DNA of 9,828 nucleotides, taken from the NCBI GenBank assembly GCA_023251335.1, contig JAHEZA010000054.1, positions 1 to 9,828 of the forward strand, given 5' to 3'. The position numbers were made by a program, and so were the translations under genes. This document shows, one piece after another, positions 6,745-9,828 of the stretch (positions within the stretch are counted from its first letter, which is position 1; each line of letters starts with the position of its first letter). The stretch comes from Chitinophagaceae bacterium (lineage in GTDB: Bacteria > Bacteroidota > Bacteroidia > Chitinophagales > Chitinophagaceae). The notes beneath the pieces are model-generated. The model searched no databases and was not told the DNA's origin. It saw only the letters and a list, made by a program, of their open reading frames with translations.

Positions 6745-7332
6745 ATGAAACAGGAATATACGATAACGGTTTACACCGAAGACCAGATAGGAATACTTAA
6801 CAGGGTGTCAATTATCTTTTCACGCAGAAAAATAAATATTCAAAGCCTCAATACATCAGCATCAGAGGTGCCTGGCATTCATCGCTTTAATATAGTGATT
6901 GAAGAAACCGAAGAGGTTGTAAAAAAATTGGTACGCCAGATAGAAAAGCAGGTGGACGTTTTAAAAGCTTACTTCAGCACCAACGATGAAATCATTTGGC
7001 AGGAAATGGCGCTGTATAAAGTGCCCACCGATGCTATTGCCGAGAAAGCAAAAGTAGAAAGGTTGCTTCATCAATATGGTGCAAAGGCAATTGCCATTCG
7101 CAAGGATTTTACGGTATTTGAAACAACCGGCCATCGTGAAGAAACGGATAAAGTGATTAAGGCGCTGGAACCTTATGGCCTTATTGAATTTGTAAGAAGC
7201 GCACGTGTTGCGATTATCAAAAACAGCGATAGCTTTCATGAAAAAGTGAAAGAGTTTGAGAAACAACAACCCGGCGAAGAAGTGGTGGAAAACGAATACC
7301 TGGATAAACAAAGTGAGGTGTTTACTATGTAA
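6745..7332 (+). CDS. ilvN: Acetolactate synthase (AHAS), small regulatory subunit
   Basis: The regulatory partner of IlvB, which stimulates the catalytic subunit and confers feedback inhibition by valine. At 195 aa it is of the longer type (ACT domain plus C-terminal domain), a little longer than E. coli IlvH. The N-terminal ACT domain has TEDQIGILNRVSIIFSRR (11-28), then INIQSL. Gly16 and Asn31 align with E. coli IlvH Gly14 and Asn29, whose mutation gives valine resistance, so feedback control is plausible. The C-terminal domain spans about 80-175, and the acidic, Gln-rich tail (EFEKQQPGEEVVENEYLDK) is likely disordered. It is set apart from ilvB by the methyltransferase gene and a 128-nt gap, whereas ilvB and ilvN are usually adjacent. 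The next gene starts 9 nt after its stop. Confidence 0.95.
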   Translation: MKQEYTITVYTEDQIGILNRVSIIFSRRKINIQSLNTSASEVPGIHRFNIVIEETEEVVKKLVRQIEKQVDVLKAYFSTNDEIIWQEMALYKVPTDAIAEKAKVERLLHQYGAKAIAIRKDFTVFETTGHREETDKVIKALEPYGLIEFVRSARVAIIKNSDSFHEKVKEFEKQQPGEEVVENEYLDKQSEVFTM

Positions 7333-7341
7333 AATATTTCT

Positions 7342-8007
7342 ATGACCATTGGCATGATATTATTTCAGGATTTAACGCAGCTTGATTTAACAGGCCCGTT
7401 TGAAGTTTTCGGAAGATTACCAGGGTGCGAAATTTTTTTAATTGGGGAAAATTTGGAGGCTGTGAAAAGCGACGGTGGCTTACTATTAATACCCAATCAG
7501 ACTTTTGAAACATGCCCGCAGGTAGATATGATCTTTGTTCCAGGTGGCAAGGGAATTTTCGAAGCGATGCAAAATAAAAAATTGCTTAATTTTTTAAAGA
7601 AGCAATCGGTTCAAGCTAAATATATCACGTCCGTTTGTACAGGTTCATTAGTACTTGCAGCGGTAGGTTTATTGGATGGATATAGAGCTACAACACATTG
7701 GCTTTCCTTAAGTTTATTAAAATTGTTTAACGTAGAAGTAGTAGAAGAAAGAGTTGTAATTGACAGGAATAGAATAACGGGAGGTGGTGTAACAGCGGGC
7801 ATTGATTTCGGTTTGGTCGTTGCTGAAAAATTATTTGGAGAAAGTGTGGCCAAAGTAACGCAGTTAATCTTGGAATACGATCCTGCACCACCATTCAATT
7901 CGGGTTCACCTAAAACAGCGGGTAGGGAAATTGTGGAAAGGATTGAAAAAGCCAGGAAGGGAATTCAAAAAGAAAGAGAAGAATTTATTAAGAAAACGTT
8001 TTTATAA
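7342..8007 (+). CDS. DJ-1/PfpI family protein, isonitrile hydratase-like
   Basis: A 221-aa protein of the class I glutamine amidotransferase-like/DJ-1/PfpI superfamily. The N-terminus MTIGMILFQDLTQLDLTGP and the nucleophile-elbow segment ITSVCTGSLVLAAVGLL match the isonitrile (cyclohexyl-isocyanide) hydratase group: Asp15 and Cys99 occupy the places of the Asp and Cys that group uses to hydrate isonitriles to N-substituted formamides. VPGGKG (66-71), TTHW (117-120) and ITGGGVTAGIDFGL are further family segments. No DNA-binding domain is present, unlike the AraC-type regulators that share this fold. The gene is tightly coupled to ilvN (9-nt gap) and so belongs to the operon. True substrate is unknown; members of this fold also act as proteases, deglycases or chaperones. 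No link to BCAA synthesis is known to me. Confidence 0.85.
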   Translation: MTIGMILFQDLTQLDLTGPFEVFGRLPGCEIFLIGENLEAVKSDGGLLLIPNQTFETCPQVDMIFVPGGKGIFEAMQNKKLLNFLKKQSVQAKYITSVCTGSLVLAAVGLLDGYRATTHWLSLSLLKLFNVEVVEERVVIDRNRITGGGVTAGIDFGLVVAEKLFGESVAKVTQLILEYDPAPPFNSGSPKTAGREIVERIEKARKGIQKEREEFIKKTFL

Positions 8008-8010
8008 TAG

Positions 8011-8270
8011 AGTGTCGTTCCCATGTTGTCTTATGAAAATGGCGCTTCTTCTATAGAATGACTAAAGAAAGCCTTTGGTTTTGAAGAAAACATTGAAATG
8101 CGTTTTCCGTGGGTTGTGAACGGGTTATGTATAAAATGTTGAAAAACCCTTTCTAAACCGAAGGGAATGGCGCAGAAATATCATCCAATATAGAAAATAG
8201 TTTTTCGGACAAAAGATACCGTTGCGCAGATATCGAAGGCCATCGCTGGATTTTATACAAAAAGAAAAAT
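8011..8270 (+). pseudogene. Decayed glyoxalase/VOC-family gene fragment
   Basis: This gap holds the two ends of a broken VOC-superfamily gene. In the frame starting at 8011 the translation reads SVVPMLSYENGASSIE, then a TGA at 8059-8061 where relatives have Trp, then LKKAFGFEENIEMRFPW, and a further TGA at 8140-8142. In another frame, 8208-8258 reads DKRYRCADIEGHRWILY, the usual C-terminal end of this family. The central part, with most of the second half-domain, is missing. At about 85 codons in total against the usual 120-140, with two stops and a frame change, it cannot make a functional protein. The start codon also seems lost. It lies immediately upstream of an intact but clearly different VOC gene. 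Confidence 0.8.
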
Positions 8271-8273
8271 AAA

Positions 8274-8648
8274 ATGACGATTATAAAAGCGATACCGATC
8301 TTAAGAATTTTTGATTATAAAAAAGCAATAGAATTCTACATAGATTGGTTGGGTTTTAAAATAAACTGGGAACATACTTTTGATGATAATACCCCCGTAT
8401 ATTTGGAGATTGAGAAAGACGGATTAATAATTCATTTGAGCGAACATCACGGAGACGGCACACCAGGCACAAACGTATTTGTTTGGTGCAACGGTGTCGA
8501 AGAATTTCAAAAGGAAATTATTAATAAAAAATACAAATACAATAAACCCGGCTTAGAGAAAACATTTTATGGTTCTTTAGCGGTTAAGGTGATTGATCCA
8601 TTCCATAACCAGATTATTTTCAACGAAAAGATAAAAGAAAGTAAATAA
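8274..8648 (+). CDS. Glyoxalase/bleomycin resistance (VOC) family protein
   Basis: A 124-aa single-domain VOC protein with two beta-alpha-beta-beta-beta units. The first unit, MTIIKAIPILRIFDYKKAI to about residue 55, includes FYIDWLGFKINWEH; the second ends in VKVIDPFHNQIIFNE. The segment IIHLSEHHGDGTPGTNVFV (52-70) is characteristic of the bleomycin-resistance-protein-like group annotated as glyoxalase superfamily protein. Bleomycin binding, metal-dependent lyase activity or another small-molecule role are all possible; the sequence alone does not decide. The gene lies between a VOC pseudogene and ilvC (34-nt gap) and is probably cotranscribed. The ATG at 8274 is chosen because the conserved N-terminal strand begins there; the upstream in-frame codons belong to the pseudogene. 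Confidence 0.85.
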   Translation: MTIIKAIPILRIFDYKKAIEFYIDWLGFKINWEHTFDDNTPVYLEIEKDGLIIHLSEHHGDGTPGTNVFVWCNGVEEFQKEIINKKYKYNKPGLEKTFYGSLAVKVIDPFHNQIIFNEKIKESK

Positions 8649-8682
8649 ACAATTCATCAAACAAAAACAAAATAAAAACAAC

Positions 8683-9738
8683 ATGGCGACATTAAATTTT
8701 GCAGGCACACAAGAAAACGTAGTAACAAGAGAAGAATTCCCGCTATCAAAAGCACAGGAAATTTTAAAGGATGAAGTAATAGCTGTAATCGGCTATGGCG
8801 TTCAGGGACCCGGACAGGCTTTGAATCAGCGCGACAATGGTATCAACGTAATTGTTGGCCAAAGAAAAAATTCCAAGAGTTGGGATAAAGCAGTGCAGGA
8901 CGGCTTTGTAGAAGGAAAGACTTTATTCGAAATAGAAGAAGCGTTGGAAAAAGGAACGATCATTTGTTATTTGCTCAGCGATGCTGCACAAATTGCATTG
9001 TGGCCAACAGTGAAGAAATATTTAACACCCGGCAAGGCTTTGTATTTTTCTCATGGTTTCGGAATTACTTACAACGACCAGACAGGAATTATTCCCCCAA
9101 AAGAGGTTGACGTATTTTTAGTAGCGCCAAAAGGATCGGGGACTTCTTTAAGAAGAATGTTTTTACAAGGCCGTGGACTAAACAGCAGCTATGCTATCTT
9201 CCAGGATGCAACAGGAAAAGCATTCGACAGAGTAATCTCTCTGGGAATCGCTATCGGTTCAGGATATTTGTTTGAAACAAATTTTAAGAAAGAAGTTTAC
9301 AGCGATCTAACCGGCGAGCGCGGAACATTGATGGGCGCTATCCAGGGAATTTTTGCAGCGCAGTTTGAAGTACTTCGTAAAAATGGTCACTCTCCGTCAG
9401 AAGCATTTAATGAAACAGTAGAAGAATTAACGCAATCATTAATGCCATTGGTGGCTGAAAATGGAATGGACTGGATGTATGCCAATTGCTCTACCACTGC
9501 TCAACATGGCGCATTGGACTGGTGGAAAAAATTCCGCGATGCTACCTTACCTGTATTCTCTGATTTATATGCAAGTGTAGCCGCTGGCAAAGAAGCAAAA
9601 CGTTCGATTGATTCCAATTCACAGCCAGACTATCGCGTAAAATTAGATGCCGAATTAAAAGAATTACGCGACAGCGAAATGTGGCAGGCAGGAAAAACAG
9701 TTAGAAGTTTGCGCCCGGAAAACCAGGATCCTTCTTAG
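8683..9738 (+). CDS. ilvC: Ketol-acid reductoisomerase, fungal Ilv5-like
   Basis: IlvC performs the Mg-dependent alkyl migration and NADPH reduction of acetolactate and acetohydroxybutyrate to the dihydroxy acids. It is 351 aa, class I in size. The N-terminal Rossmann domain has VIGYGVQGPGQALN (35-48) and the phosphate-binding loop VGQRKNSKS, which suggests NADPH. LLSDAAQ (97-103), SHGFGITY (123-130, with His124) and VAPKGSGTSLRRMF (147-160) follow. The C-terminal knotted domain carries metal and substrate residues Asp208 and Glu212 (SDLTGERGTLMG), Glu244 and Glu248 (NETVEELTQSLMPL) and Ser270 (CSTTAQHGALDW). The GSGTSLR, GRGLNSSYA, NGHSPSEAFNETVEE and terminal SLRPENQ segments are those of yeast Ilv5 and its relatives rather than of the common bacterial class I form. 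It is the last complete gene of the operon in view. Confidence 0.97.
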   Translation: MATLNFAGTQENVVTREEFPLSKAQEILKDEVIAVIGYGVQGPGQALNQRDNGINVIVGQRKNSKSWDKAVQDGFVEGKTLFEIEEALEKGTIICYLLSDAAQIALWPTVKKYLTPGKALYFSHGFGITYNDQTGIIPPKEVDVFLVAPKGSGTSLRRMFLQGRGLNSSYAIFQDATGKAFDRVISLGIAIGSGYLFETNFKKEVYSDLTGERGTLMGAIQGIFAAQFEVLRKNGHSPSEAFNETVEELTQSLMPLVAENGMDWMYANCSTTAQHGALDWWKKFRDATLPVFSDLYASVAAGKEAKRSIDSNSQPDYRVKLDAELKELRDSEMWQAGKTVRSLRPENQDPS

Positions 9739-9784
9739 TTCGTGTAAATAAATAAAAGAGCCAAATGAATCTCTGAATAAGGCA

Positions 9785-9828
9785 ATGAAAAAAAAAGTAA
9801 ATGAAACGAATTTCTTTACACCTTTTGA
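9785..9828 (+). CDS. Possible start of a further gene, cut by the window edge
   Basis: An ATG at 9785, 46 nt after the ilvC stop, opens a frame reading MKKKVNETNFFTPF that is still open at the last base. The A-rich upstream sequence and spacing resemble the other gene starts here. Too little is visible to recognise a family. In related bacteria ilvA or leu genes often follow ilvC, but nothing in these 14 codons shows which, if any. Confidence 0.3.
   Translation, partial: MKKKVNETNFFTPF

Noticed and set aside
9751..9774. AGAG/CTCT repeat after ilvC as a terminator
   Set aside because: The stem is only 4 bp and no T-run follows, so there is no support for transcription ending here.
1..9828. 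CRISPR arrays, tRNA/rRNA genes, insertion sequences, phage genes
   Set aside because: No regularly spaced repeats, no tRNA-like cloverleaf, and no transposase, integrase or terminal repeats were seen on reading the window.

Overview
The window is a branched-chain amino acid (BCAA) biosynthesis locus, all on the + strand, from what looks like a member of the Bacteroidota, probably near Chitinophagaceae. The AT-rich base composition, A-rich gene starts without Shine-Dalgarno sequences, a promoter of the Bacteroidota type (TTTG, 19 nt, TAnnTTTG) and protein features typical of that phylum support this. The family-level placement is inference.

Layout: the 3' part of leuB (1-849) ends an upstream leucine gene or operon. 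A 289-nt gap follows that holds a promoter (904-934), an unannotated 34-codon leader peptide gene whose core is almost all Ile/Val/Leu (953-1057), and a strong intrinsic terminator (1081-1108). The end of the leader gene can pair with the 5' arm of the terminator, so the region reads as a classical ribosome-stalling transcription attenuator. Then come ilvE (1139-2047), ilvD (2180-3883), a doubtful 47-codon ORF (3873-4016), ilvB (4033-5778), a SAM-dependent methyltransferase (5801-6616), ilvN (6745-7332), a DJ-1/PfpI protein with isonitrile-hydratase-like active-site residues (7342-8007), the decayed remains of a glyoxalase/VOC gene (about 8011-8270), an intact VOC gene (8274-8648) and ilvC (8683-9738). 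The right edge may hold the first codons of another gene (9785 onward).

Function: IlvB/IlvN condense pyruvate (or pyruvate plus 2-oxobutyrate), IlvC isomerises and reduces the product, IlvD dehydrates it, and IlvE transaminates the oxo acids to valine, isoleucine and leucine. LeuB is the oxidative decarboxylation step of the leucine branch. All four common-pathway enzymes plus the AHAS regulatory subunit are present and look intact. The operon is interrupted by three non-pathway genes (methyltransferase, DJ-1-like, VOC) whose role is unknown.

Most notable: the complete BCAA attenuator, with leader peptide, antiterminator and terminator all readable from the sequence; an IlvC that resembles the fungal mitochondrial enzyme (Ilv5 type) more than the usual bacterial class I enzyme; and a VOC pseudogene directly upstream of an intact VOC gene.
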